Assembly (NCBI RefSeq): GCF_002979755.1
Contig: NZ_PCPP01000002.1
Location: forward strand, 558,001 to 622,000
DNA: 64,000 nucleotides
Reading direction: 5' to 3'
Source: Chryseobacterium culicis
Lineage (GTDB): Bacteria; Bacteroidota; Bacteroidia; Flavobacteriales; Weeksellaceae
Shown here: in pieces, positions 38,190-47,500 of the stretch
Position numbering within the stretch: the first letter of the stretch is position 1
Layout of the letters: each line of letters begins with the position of its first letter
Notes under the pieces: generated by a model
Told to the model about the DNA's origin: nothing
The model's input: the letters and a program-made list of their open reading frames with translations, nothing else
The model's database searches: none
Made by a program: the position numbers and the translations under genes

Positions 38190-38227
38190 AGTCTACTTGT
38201 TTTGTAGACTAAAAGTTTTTAGCTTTG
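38190..38227 (+). promoter_or_regulatory. Promoter of the SAM-riboswitch unit with overlapping inverted repeat
   Basis: -7 TAGCTTTG at 38220-38227 and TTG at 38197-38199, 20 bp apart. The TTG lies within the loop of a 7-bp inverted repeat AGTCTAC-N7-GTAGACT (38190-38210), so a dimeric regulator bound there would cover the -33 element. Confidence 0.7.
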
Positions 38228-38244
38228 CAAACATATTTCGATCG

Positions 38245-38341
38245 GCTTATAAAGAAAGATGGAGGGAACTGACCCCGTGAAGTCTTAACAACCTACCCAT
38301 TGGGCAAGGTGTTACGTTCAGCCTTTTAAGGAAAAATAAGC
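38245..38341 (+). ncRNA. SAM-I (S-box) riboswitch
   Basis: The conserved core GGAGGGA, then CCC-x-GUGAAGU, AACAACCU and GGGCAAGGUGUUA follows the SAM-I consensus in order. P1 pairs GCTTAT (38245-38250) with ATAAGC (38336-38341); P2 pairs AAGAT/GTCTT and GGG/CCC; P3 pairs ACCT/AGGT; P4 pairs CCTT/AAGG around 38322-38331. It lies downstream of a good promoter and upstream of a SusC/SusD pair. SAM-I elements normally switch expression off when S-adenosylmethionine is high. Confidence 0.93.
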
Positions 38342-38365
38342 ATTTGGTTTATCGTATTTATCGAT

Positions 38366-38400
38366 GCCCTTTGCTGACTTTTCTGCAAAGGGCTAAATTT
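38366..38400 (+). terminator. Hairpin downstream of the SAM-I aptamer (possible expression platform)
   Basis: Perfect 9-bp stem GCCCTTTGC/GCAAAGGGC (38366-38374, 38385-38393) followed by TAAATTTTAATA, a weak U-rich tail. It lies between aptamer and SusC start, where a SAM-controlled terminator would sit. The poor U-tract leaves room for a translational mechanism. Confidence 0.6.
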
Positions 38401-38425
38401 TAATATATGATAAATAAAATTGATT

Positions 38426-41359
38426 ATGATTAGTAAAACTTTATTTAATTCTAAAGCTTGGATACCTCCGGTTGCTGCTTTTTTTCTGGGAATTACCAGT
38501 GTAAATGCACAGAATTCCAAACCGAAAAAAGATAGCCTTCATGAAAAAGAAATTGATGAAGTAGTAGTGGTAGCTTACGGAAAAGCGAAAAGAAACAGCT
38601 ATACCGGTTCCGTAGCTACAATTTCCAGTGATAAAATCAATAACAGACCTGTAACGAATATTACGAAAGCATTAGAAGGACAGGTTGCAGGGATTCAGAC
38701 TACCAGTGCATCAGGCCAGCCGGGTGCTGTTTCCACGATCCGAATCAGAGGAATTGGTTCAATAAGCGCTTCCAGTGATCCGTTATATGTAGTGGATGGA
38801 ATTCCTTTTGATGGAAATCTGAACTCTATCAGTCCCAGCGATATCGAATCTATAAGTGTTCTGAAAGATGCTACAGCAAGTGCTTTGTATGGTTCAAGAG
38901 GAGCAAATGGGATCATTATCATTACTACAAAATCAGGTAAAAAAGGGGAAGCAAAAGTTAATTTTAATATCAGTCAGGGATTTTCCGGAAGAGCCGTAAA
39001 AGACTATGAACAGGTAAATACAGATCAATACTTTCAATTATATTGGGAAGCATTGAGAAATGGATATCAATCCGGGAAAGTTTCTTCTCAGCAAGCTGCG
39101 CAGATGGCAACAGACAATCTTGTTTCTTCATTGGGCATTAATCCATATGGGACAGCTTATCCAAAACCGATAGGTACAGATGGAAAACTATTACCTGGTG
39201 CATCACCACTTTGGAATGATGACTGGAGAGATATCTTGCAGAGAGTGGCTTCAAGAAATCAGGTGGATCTTGATATCAGCGGAGGAAGTGAGAAAAGTAA
39301 TTATTTCTTCTCTCTGGGGTATCTGGATGATAAAGGAATGGCAATTGAATCAGGATATAAAAGATATAATACCCGATTGAAAATCAATTCTGAAGTAAAA
39401 AAATGGCTGAATGTTGGGGTGAACTTAAGTTATACAAACAGTATTCAGCAGGCACCTACTTCTTCAGATTCCAAGGCCAGTAACATCATCAATGCCGCAA
39501 GATTTATTCCTTCATTCTATCCTTATTATGAAAGAAATGCAGATGGAACTTATATTTTGGATGCTGATGGAAACCCGATTTATGATTTTGGAAAATACAG
39601 ACCCACGAATGCGCTTCAGAATCAAAATGCCGCAGCAACCTTACCATTAGACAAAAACGAAAATAAAGAGGATAACTTTTCAGGGAAAGGATTCATGGAA
39701 TTTACTTTCTTGCCGGAGCTAAAATTCAAGACGAGTTTCTCTGTGGATTTGGTGAATTATAACGGACATTATTATTCAAATCCATTATTGGGGCAAGGCG
39801 CAGAGATTGGAGGATCGGTGACGAAAACCAATACCAGAACGCTTTCTTATACAACCAGTAATATTCTGACGTATGATAAAAAGTTTGGAAAACATCATGT
39901 AAATGCATTAGCAGGACACGAATTCTACAAATATGATTATCAGACAATCTCCGGAACAAGAAGTCAGTTCTCACTGCCTTACTATTATGAGCCGGATGCC
40001 GCTTCTTTACTGGGAAGTTTCAGCGGAAACAGTAATAAATTGAGTTTATTGAGTTTCCTTGGAAAAGTAGAGTATGATTATAACAATACCTATTTCTTAT
40101 CTGCATCAGGAAGGGCAGACAGCTCTTCGAGATTTGCAAAAGATAACAGATGGGGAAGATTCTGGTCAGTAGGAGGTTCATGGAAAATTTCAAATGAAGA
40201 ATTTGTCAAAAGTTTAAATGTTTTCAATCAATTGACATTGCGTGCCAGCTATGGAGGACAAGGAAATGATAAACTGCTTAGACCAAACGGACAGCCGCTT
40301 TATTATGCATATCAGGAGTTGTACAGATTTATCAGTCTTGGTGGAGAACCGGGAACAACGCTGGAAAAAACGTCTACCAATAATGTGAAATGGGAAACCA
40401 ATCTTAATTTAAATGTAGGATTGGAATTCGCAATTCTGAATAACAGAGTTAAAGGAAATATCGAATATTTTAAAAGAAAAAGTCAGGACCTTTTGTTTAA
40501 TATGCCTGTAGCACCATCATTGGGAATCAGTGATTATCCGGCGAATATCGGAACCATTCAGAATACAGGATTTGAATTTTCATTATTCACAACACCCATT
40601 AAGAATGATAATTTCCAGTGGAATGTAGATGTGAATCTGAGTACTTTAAACAATAAGGTAACGAAATTACCCGGAGGTTCTCTTGTGGTAGGAACTAAGC
40701 TGTTGACAGTAGGAGGTTCGGTATACGACTTCTTTATTCCGGAATGGGCTGGAGTTGATCCAAGTAATGGAAAGCCTTTGTGGAAAACAGTTGCTACCGA
40801 TGCCAGCGGAAATTCGGTAGAAGGAACGACTTCAGAGTATTCAAAAGCCACAAAGTTGTTACAAGGTTCAGCCTTACCTAAACTGACAGGAGGAATCAGT
40901 ACCAGTATCACCTATAAGAATTTTGATTTTTCAGGATTACTGACATTCAAAATCGGAGGAAAAATTTTAGATACCGATTATACTTCCATCATGCATAACG
41001 GAAGTGCGGGAGGACGTGCGTGGAGCGCTGAAATGCTAAACAGATGGACTCCGGAAAATCCTTATACAGATGTTCCTGGATTAAGTACAACAACGAATAA
41101 CTGGACCTCAACCTCTTCAAGATTCCTTTACTCCGGAACGTATGCGAGACTTAAAAATGTAAGCTTAGGATATACACTTCCCGAGGATTATTTTGAGAAA
41201 ATAGGACTTAAGAAATTCAGAATTTATATCCAGGCAGAAAATCTTCTGACCTTCTATAAACATAAAGGAATGGATCCTGAACAGGCTTTGGACGGAACAA
41301 CGTATTACAGATATCCGGCAATGAGAACAATCACTTTTGGTCTTCAGGCAACACTTTAA
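38426..41359 (+). CDS. SusC/RagA-family TonB-linked outer membrane protein under SAM-I riboswitch control
   Basis: 977 aa from the ATG at 38426; a TTG six bases earlier is in frame but less likely. Signal peptide ISKTLFNSKAWIPPVAAFFLGITSVNAQ, TonB-box-like EIDEVVVVAYG, plug motifs (ALEGQVAGIQTTSASGQPG, STIRIRGIGSI, DPLYVVDGIPF, SISVLKDATASALYGSRGAN) and a large barrel ending ...TFGLQATL. The N-terminal carboxypeptidase-like domain is missing. The upstream aptamer implies the imported compound helps to replenish methionine or SAM: peptides, methionine or organosulfur compounds. The SusD partner follows 17 nt later. Confidence 0.95.
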   Translation: MISKTLFNSKAWIPPVAAFFLGITSVNAQNSKPKKDSLHEKEIDEVVVVAYGKAKRNSYTGSVATISSDKINNRPVTNITKALEGQVAGIQTTSASGQPGAVSTIRIRGIGSISASSDPLYVVDGIPFDGNLNSISPSDIESISVLKDATASALYGSRGANGIIIITTKSGKKGEAKVNFNISQGFSGRAVKDYEQVNTDQYFQLYWEALRNGYQSGKVSSQQAAQMATDNLVSSLGINPYGTAYPKPIGTDGKLLPGASPLWNDDWRDILQRVASRNQVDLDISGGSEKSNYFFSLGYLDDKGMAIESGYKRYNTRLKINSEVKKWLNVGVNLSYTNSIQQAPTSSDSKASNIINAARFIPSFYPYYERNADGTYILDADGNPIYDFGKYRPTNALQNQNAAATLPLDKNENKEDNFSGKGFMEFTFLPELKFKTSFSVDLVNYNGHYYSNPLLGQGAEIGGSVTKTNTRTLSYTTSNILTYDKKFGKHHVNALAGHEFYKYDYQTISGTRSQFSLPYYYEPDAASLLGSFSGNSNKLSLLSFLGKVEYDYNNTYFLSASGRADSSSRFAKDNRWGRFWSVGGSWKISNEEFVKSLNVFNQLTLRASYGGQGNDKLLRPNGQPLYYAYQELYRFISLGGEPGTTLEKTSTNNVKWETNLNLNVGLEFAILNNRVKGNIEYFKRKSQDLLFNMPVAPSLGISDYPANIGTIQNTGFEFSLFTTPIKNDNFQWNVDVNLSTLNNKVTKLPGGSLVVGTKLLTVGGSVYDFFIPEWAGVDPSNGKPLWKTVATDASGNSVEGTTSEYSKATKLLQGSALPKLTGGISTSITYKNFDFSGLLTFKIGGKILDTDYTSIMHNGSAGGRAWSAEMLNRWTPENPYTDVPGLSTTTNNWTSTSSRFLYSGTYARLKNVSLGYTLPEDYFEKIGLKKFRIYIQAENLLTFYKHKGMDPEQALDGTTYYRYPAMRTITFGLQATL

Positions 41360-41376
41360 CCTTTAAAATTGAAACA

Positions 41377-42870
41377 ATGAAAAAATTAAAATATCTATCA
41401 TTTGCTGTTATCGGATTTTTGTCACTGACAAGCTGTGAAAATGATCTTGATACCGCACCAACTGATCAGGCTAGCAGTGTAGAAGTTTTCAAAACAGCTG
41501 AAAGTGCAGAAACTGTAGTAAACGGTACGTGGGCAAAATTTAATAACGACGGAACAACATATGCCAATATCGGATATTCCACAGTTTTAAGAGCCAGTGA
41601 TGCAATGGGAAGTGATGTGGCTGTATTGACTAATAAATATGGTTTTGCTTCAACCTATGCATTTACTGAAATGGTAAACAGTACAGCAAGCAGACCTTTA
41701 TTTATCTGGACGATGTTGTATTCCACCATCAATAATATGAATAATGTGATTACAAGAATTGATGGAACGGAAGGCAGTCAGGAGAAAAAGAATCAGGTGA
41801 AAGGTCAGGCAAAAGCATTGCGTGCTTTCTGTTATCTGAATCTGGCAAGTTTTTATCAGTTCAGTTATCTGAAAGATAAGTCGGCTTTGACAGCACCTAT
41901 TTATACTGAACCATCCACAACAACTACAGTAGGGAAGAAGAGAGCAAGTCTTGAAGAAATTTATACTTTAATTAAAAGTGATCTTACGGATGCAGATAAC
42001 CTGTTGAAAACTTATACGAGAAATAACAAGGATAAGATCAACCGTGCCGTAGTGAACGGTCTTTTGGCAAGAACTTACCTGAATACCGGGGAATGGAGTA
42101 AAGCTTCTGCATCTGCAAAAATTGCAAGAGAAGGTTTTCCGCTGATGGCTCCGGAAAAATATAAAGATGGCTTCAATGATATCAACAATGCAGAATGGAT
42201 CTGGGGACACGGACAGACGCAGGAACAGTCTGATGCAAGTTATGCCTTCCATTATCTGGATGTATCTTCATCAGGAAGTTATTATTACAGCTTTATGGCG
42301 GATCCTTATTTTAAAGATCTTTTCGATGGCAATGATATCAGATCTCAATTATTTTCATGGGACGGACAAAAAGGAAGAGAAGGATTGCTGAGGTATGCTA
42401 AGTTTAAATTTAAACCAACCCTTATTGCAGATATTGTTTATATGAGAGCTGCTGAAATGTATCTGATTGAAGCTGAAGCTGAAGCCAGAACTGGAAATGT
42501 CTCTCAGGCAGTAGCTGTTCTGAATCAGTTGAAATCTGCCAGAAATGCCAATATTTATAATGGTTCATTATCACAGAATGAGGTTGTAGCAGCAGTTCTG
42601 GTTGAAAGAAGAAAAGAATTGTTTGGAGAAGGTTTCTCCCTTTCAGATATTATCAGAACTCAAGGAACGGTGGTAAGAAAACCGTTTGTAGATGCTGATG
42701 GCAAACCGATAAAAGTTCAGATTACTACACCAGATGGTACGGTGAAAACAGTAGATGGTAGGGGGCATTCTGTTCTCGATTTTCCGGATAAATCTGCTTT
42801 CACACCAAACAGTAATTATTATCTATTCAGTATTCCACAAAGGGAATCTGAAAATAACCCGAATTTATAA
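41377..42870 (+). CDS. SusD/RagB-family outer membrane lipoprotein, partner of the riboswitch-controlled SusC
   Basis: 497 aa. Lipoprotein signal MKKLKYLSFAVIGFLSLTSC, Cys at 20. Core segments include NNMNNVITRIDG, QAKALRAFCYLNLASFYQFSYL and the C-terminal VLVERRKELFGEGFSLSDIIR, typical of SusD. The terminal region (NYYLFSIPQRESENNPNL) fits the family ending P-x-x-E-x-x-x-N-P. Surface-exposed binding partner of the SusC channel. Co-transcribed with susC and closed by a terminator, so the riboswitch should control both. Confidence 0.95.
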   Translation: MKKLKYLSFAVIGFLSLTSCENDLDTAPTDQASSVEVFKTAESAETVVNGTWAKFNNDGTTYANIGYSTVLRASDAMGSDVAVLTNKYGFASTYAFTEMVNSTASRPLFIWTMLYSTINNMNNVITRIDGTEGSQEKKNQVKGQAKALRAFCYLNLASFYQFSYLKDKSALTAPIYTEPSTTTTVGKKRASLEEIYTLIKSDLTDADNLLKTYTRNNKDKINRAVVNGLLARTYLNTGEWSKASASAKIAREGFPLMAPEKYKDGFNDINNAEWIWGHGQTQEQSDASYAFHYLDVSSSGSYYYSFMADPYFKDLFDGNDIRSQLFSWDGQKGREGLLRYAKFKFKPTLIADIVYMRAAEMYLIEAEAEARTGNVSQAVAVLNQLKSARNANIYNGSLSQNEVVAAVLVERRKELFGEGFSLSDIIRTQGTVVRKPFVDADGKPIKVQITTPDGTVKTVDGRGHSVLDFPDKSAFTPNSNYYLFSIPQRESENNPNL

Positions 42871-42905
42871 GAGGACATACTTATAATTAGATTTGATTTT
42901 TTAAG

Positions 42906-42930
42906 CCACTGCTTTTGCGGTGGTTTTTTT
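42906..42930 (+). terminator. Intrinsic terminator after the second SusD gene
   Basis: Stem CCACTGC/GCGGTGG (one G-U pair) with a TTTT loop, followed by seven T. It sits between convergent genes. Confidence 0.85.
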
Positions 42931-42931
42931 A

Positions 42932-43396
42932 TTAATAATTTTTAAATTCAACCTTGTTTTCTTTTATATGCATATGATTATCATTACCCTCCTTGTGGAA
43001 TTTGCTTAAGCTTATATCTATACTGTCATATAATTTATTGGTGAGTATTTCCTGTTTGGTTTTCCTCAGATTTTCTCTCTTAATAAAATAAAATATTAAA
43101 GTCTTATAAACCTTATTGTTATCATAATCTCCTAAAGGAAAAAATAATGTTTTGTTTGTGTACATCGTAACATATTCGGGCTTTAAATAAGGTGTAATTT
43201 CTTTTGTATTGGAACTATCATAGCCATATGAAAATATATCAAAGGGTTTGGAATAGTCCGTATTATCAAAGTGAAATTTGTCTATGATAAAAATATCGGA
43301 ATTTGTTTCATTGTATATAGTCATTTCTGCGCCTTCCTTAACTTTGGATGTGCAAGAAAAAACGGCAAGGCATATTGCTAATAAAAAAAGTTTCAT
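42932..43396 (-). CDS. Small hypothetical lipoprotein
   Basis: 154 aa. Signal MKLFLLAICLAVFSCTSK with a lipobox Cys at about 15. The mature part starts with a beta-rich segment (AEMTIYNETNSDIFIIDKFHF) and ends in a charged, His-containing tail. No family recognised. It lies 51 nt after another small lipoprotein gene on the same strand, and the two may form a unit. Its stop is next to the terminator of the SusD gene. Role unknown. Confidence 0.65.
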   Translation of the reverse strand: MKLFLLAICLAVFSCTSKVKEGAEMTIYNETNSDIFIIDKFHFDNTDYSKPFDIFSYGYDSSNTKEITPYLKPEYVTMYTNKTLFFPLGDYDNNKVYKTLIFYFIKRENLRKTKQEILTNKLYDSIDISLSKFHKEGNDNHMHIKENKVEFKNY

Positions 43397-43447
43397 ATTA
43401 TATTTATTATGGGATGGTATTCCATGATTATATTAAGATTCATAATC

Positions 43448-43921
43448 TTAATTGGAGTGTTTTTTTGATCTGTAATATACCAAAGAATCAAAAGTCTTCA
43501 AGAACTTTTTAAATTTTTCACTTTTTATATGATCAAAATTTTCCTTTTCCCCAATGAAGAAGCGATACTGTACAGATAAGAGCCTTTTGTTGGTTTTGAT
43601 TTTAATATTATGCGGCATGTAGATGGAATGTACCCTTTCCCCAATTTTTGTAGTATTGTCAATCAGGTAGAGCTGATTCTTCTCAAAACTTTCTTTTAAA
43701 ATAATCCAATCCTGCTCTGTAAGTTTGAATCGGAGGGTATCTGAAGTGTTCGGTTCTGTATATAATAGAGTATTATAAATATCCGTGCCTTTGAGAGTTG
43801 ATAAATTCCTGTTTTCTGTTGCAATGGAAATGTCTTTGGCCAATACTTCTTTTTGTTCACAGGATGATATGATGAAGCAAAGGCAAGCTGTGAGAAATAA
43901 TTTTGTTGTAAACAGACTCAT
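43448..43921 (-). CDS. Small hypothetical lipoprotein
   Basis: 157 aa. Signal MSLFTTKLFLTACLCFIISSCEQK with the probable lipidated Cys at 21. The rest alternates strands and helices (TLRFKLTEQDWIILKESFEKN, IYMPHNIKIKTNKRLLSVQYRFF). No family recognised. A TAnnTTTG element on the minus strand (43964-43971) lies 43 nt before the ATG. Together with the neighbouring lipoprotein gene it separates the SusCD locus from the heavy-metal locus. Confidence 0.65.
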   Translation of the reverse strand: MSLFTTKLFLTACLCFIISSCEQKEVLAKDISIATENRNLSTLKGTDIYNTLLYTEPNTSDTLRFKLTEQDWIILKESFEKNQLYLIDNTTKIGERVHSIYMPHNIKIKTNKRLLSVQYRFFIGEKENFDHIKSEKFKKFLKTFDSLVYYRSKKHSN

Positions 43922-43963
43922 TCAGATTAATAGAGGTATTGGAACTAATAGTTTTGTGAAATA

Positions 43964-43971
43964 CAAAGCTA
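43964..43971 (-). promoter_or_regulatory. -7 element for the small lipoprotein genes
   Basis: Minus strand reads TAGCTTTG, an exact TAnnTTTG match, in the divergent gap with the heavy-metal locus. Confidence 0.55.
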
Positions 43972-44064
43972 ACAAATAATAATTGGAATGGTATTTTATT
44001 AGCTTTGATAAGAATAATAATCTATAAAACAACCAAAGCTTTCACCCATTTTAGAAAAAATCTC

Positions 44065-44072
44065 TACCTTTG
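44065..44072 (+). promoter_or_regulatory. -7 element of the heavy-metal locus, almost touching the first ATG
   Basis: TACCTTTG, an exact TAnnTTTG match, ends only 5 nt before the ATG at 44078. The transcript would therefore be leaderless or nearly so. No -33 TTG at 19-21 bp, suggesting activator dependence. Confidence 0.6.
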
Positions 44073-44077
44073 TAACA

Positions 44078-44401
44078 ATGAACCTCTTAAGATGGATACT
44101 TGCATTTTATTTCATGGCGTTATCATTGATGCCATGTGAAGACACGTCCCATCCGTTGAATTCAGGAGATAATAAGATCTCATTAAGTATTCACGGCGTT
44201 CATTCTACAGAAAAAGGAGATATCTGTTCTCCACTGTGTGCATGCAGCTGCTGTCAGATGACGGTTTCAGCCTTTAAAATGGATCCTTTATTAGAAATTC
44301 CTGAGCAGATTCCTGCTTACTTTTCAAAAAAGATTCTATTCCACAAAAACGACTTTGCTTACCAGATCTACGACCCTATCTGGCAGCCTCCTAAAATTTA
44401 A
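44078..44401 (+). CDS. DUF6660-like small Cys-rich exported protein
   Basis: 107 aa. Hydrophobic N-terminus (MNLLRWILAFYFMALSLMPC) that serves as signal or anchor, then a cysteine cluster CSPLCACSCCQM with Cys at 50, 54, 56, 58 and 59, and a C-terminal I-W-Q-P-P tail. Matches what I know of DUF6660, a Bacteroidota family encoded at the head of RND heavy-metal operons. The cluster suggests metal binding in the periplasm. It precedes the CzcA-like gene by 145 nt. Function not established. Confidence 0.78.
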   Translation: MNLLRWILAFYFMALSLMPCEDTSHPLNSGDNKISLSIHGVHSTEKGDICSPLCACSCCQMTVSAFKMDPLLEIPEQIPAYFSKKILFHKNDFAYQIYDPIWQPPKI

Positions 44402-44457
44402 TTTTTATTGACTTTTAGAAAGTTATACTTTCTAATATTTAACTGTGCTTGAAACTT

Positions 44458-44472
44458 TGCAATACCATTGCA
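44458..44472 (+). promoter_or_regulatory. Putative metal-regulator operator in the czcA promoter
   Basis: 15-bp near-palindrome TGCAATA-C-CATTGCA, 7-1-7 in layout. It ends 13 nt before the -7 TATTTTTG at 44486-44493 and so covers the -33 region. The same sequence (centre G) with the same 13-nt spacing occurs at 53222-53236 before the P-type ATPase gene. Confidence 0.72.
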
Positions 44473-44485
44473 GAGGTTTTCAGGA

Positions 44486-44493
44486 TATTTTTG
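44486..44493 (+). promoter_or_regulatory. -7 element of the czcA promoter
   Basis: TATTTTTG, an exact TAnnTTTG match, 53 nt before the GTG start of the RND gene and downstream of the palindromic operator candidate. Confidence 0.65.
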
Positions 44494-44546
44494 CTGCAGT
44501 ATTTTATGCTGTGTGCATTCATTTTCAATAAAAATTACCTAAAATC

Positions 44547-47500
44547 GTGTTAGATAAAATCATAAAATTCAGTATTAAAAATAAGGTGATCATTGGGTTG
44601 ATGACCCTGGTACTGATCATCTGGGGAACGTGGAGTGCCACCAGATTGCCAATAGATGCTGTGCCGGATATCACCAACAATCAGGTGCAGATCATTACCG
44701 TATGTCCTACATTGGCGGGACAGGAAGTAGAACAGCTGGTTACGTTTCCCATTGAGCAAAGTATTGCCAATGTTCCCGATATTCAGGAGACAAGAAGTAT
44801 TTCAAGATTCGGGCTCTCTGTAATTACAGTGGTGTTCAAAGAAAATGTAGATGTGTACTTTGCGAGACAGCTCATTAATGAACAGTTGAAAAACGCAGTG
44901 GAAGAAATTCCAAAAGGAGTAGGAACTCCTGAGCTGGCCCCTGTAAGTACTGGTCTTGGAGAAGTATATCAGTATATTCTTCACCCTAAAAAAGGAAGCG
45001 AAAAGAAATACAATGCCAAAGAACTCCGAACTATGCAGGACTGGATCGTTCGAAGACAGCTGAACGGAACACCAGGCGTTGCAGAAATCAACAGTTTTGG
45101 AGGAGAATTAAAACAATATGAAGTGGCCATTGATCCCAATCGTTTAAAAGCAATGGGAACAAGTATCACTGAAATATTTACTGCGCTTGAAAAAAACAAT
45201 CAGAATACAGGAGGTGCTTATATTGATAAAAAGCCAAACGCCTATTTCATCCGAGGGATAGGGTTAGTAACCTCCCTTGAAGATATTAAAAACATAGCCG
45301 TTAAAAATGAAACAGGAAGCGTTCCGATCTTTATCAAAGATGTCGCTGATGTTCGTTTAGGAAGTGCCGTTCGTTACGGTGCATTAACCTATGACGGAAA
45401 AGTAGATGCCGTAGGTGGAGTAGTGATGATGCTAAAAGGAGCGAACAGTAATGAAGTCGTAAACAATATCAAAGCAAAAATTCCTACCATTCAGAAATCT
45501 CTTCCCAATGATGTTATCATAGAACCGTTTCTGGACAGAACAGACCTTGTAGACAGAGCCATCAATACGGTACAGAAAAACCTTGTTGAAGGAGCACTGA
45601 TCGTTATTTTCGTACTTGTAATTTTCCTTGGAAATCTTAGGGCAGGGCTTATCGTGGCTTCTGCTATTCCGCTTTCCTTATTGTTTGCCCTGGGAATGAT
45701 GAATGTTTTTGGAGTAAGTGCCAACCTGATGAGCCTTGGGGCAATAGATTTCGGATTAATTGTGGATGGTGCGGTAATTATTGTAGAAGCCACCTTGCAT
45801 CATTTAGGAGTAAGGAAATCTGCCCGTGCATTAACGCAGTCTGAGATGGATGAAGAAGTATTTCTTTCTGCATCAAAGATCAGAAGCAGTGCAGCCTTCG
45901 GGGAAATCATTATTCTTATCGTATACATCCCAATTCTTACTTTGGCCGGTGTGGAAGGGAAAATGTTTACTCCAATGGCAAAAACAGTAGGATTTGCCAT
46001 TTTAGGAGCTTTAATTTTATCCCTGACCTACATTCCAATGATGAGCGCCCTGTTTTTATCTAAGAAAATATCTCACAAAGAAACGTTCTCTGATAAAATG
46101 ATGAATAGCCTGCAAAAGATTTATCAGCCATTATTACAGAAATCAATAAAAGTGAAATATGCAATTGTTTCAGCAACGGCTGTAGTCTTCCTTATCTCTG
46201 CGTTTATTTTTAAAAATATGGGTGGTGAGTTTATTCCTCAGCTACAGGAAGGGGATTATGCATTTCACTGTATTTTACCACAGGGAAGTTCATTGAGCCA
46301 GAGTATAGAAACCTCCATGCAGGCATCAAGAATTATCAAACAGTTTGATGAGGTGAAAATGGTAGTCGGGAAAACTGGTTCCGCTGAGGTTCCTACAGAC
46401 CCGATGCCGCCTGAAGCAACCGATATGATTGTGGTATTGAAACCACAAAGCGAATGGAAAACCAAGAAATCTTATGACGAACTGGCAGATGAGATCAGTG
46501 AAAAACTGGAAACGATTCCGGGTGTATTCTTTGAGAAAAACCAGCCTATCCAGATGCGTTTCAATGAATTGATGACGGGGATCAGACAGGATGTTGCTGT
46601 AAAGATTTTCGGAGAAAATCTTGATTCATTAGCCGTGTATGCAGATAAGGTGGGAAAAATTATTCAGACAGTAGATGGGGCTACCGCACCTCAGATTGAA
46701 AGAGTGAGCGGTCTTCCGCAGATTAATGTTCAATATGACAGAACAAGAATCGCCAATTATGGATTGAATATCGAAGATGTCAACAATGCCGTAAGTACAG
46801 CCTTTGCAGGAAAAGCTGCCGGACAGGTTTTTGAAAATGAAAGACGTTTTGATCTCGTAGTCCGTCTGGATAGCCTTCACAGAACCGATATTTCGGATGT
46901 AAATAACCTGATGATCACCTCCAGCACCGGAGCACAGATTCCATTGTCACAGGTGGCTAACATAAGTTATAAATTAGGTCCGGCACAGATCAGCCGTGAG
47001 CAGGGAAAACGTAGAATAGTTATCGGATTTAATGTAAAAGACCGTGATGTAGAAAGTGTGGTGAAAGATATTCAGGCAAAACTGGATAAGGTGAAACTGC
47101 CTTCCGGATATTACTTTACCTATGGTGGACAGTTTGAAAACCTGCAGGAAGCAAGCAAACGTCTGATGATCGCTGTTCCGGTCTCATTGCTTCTTATTTT
47201 TATGCTGTTGTATTTTACTTTCCGCTCATTCAAACAGGCTGCATTGATTTTTACCGCGATTCCTATGAGTGCTATCGGTGGAGTATTTGCCCTTTTAATA
47301 AGAGATATGCCATTCAGTATCAGTGCAGGAATTGGATTTATTGCCCTTTTTGGAGTGGCAGTACTGAATGGAATTGTTTTGATAGGAACATTCAACCAGT
47401 TAGAAAAAGAAGGTGAAACAGATATTCTGAAAAGAGTATTTGAGGGAACAAAAACCAGATTGAGACCTGTATTAATGACCGCTACAGTGGCTTCATTAGG

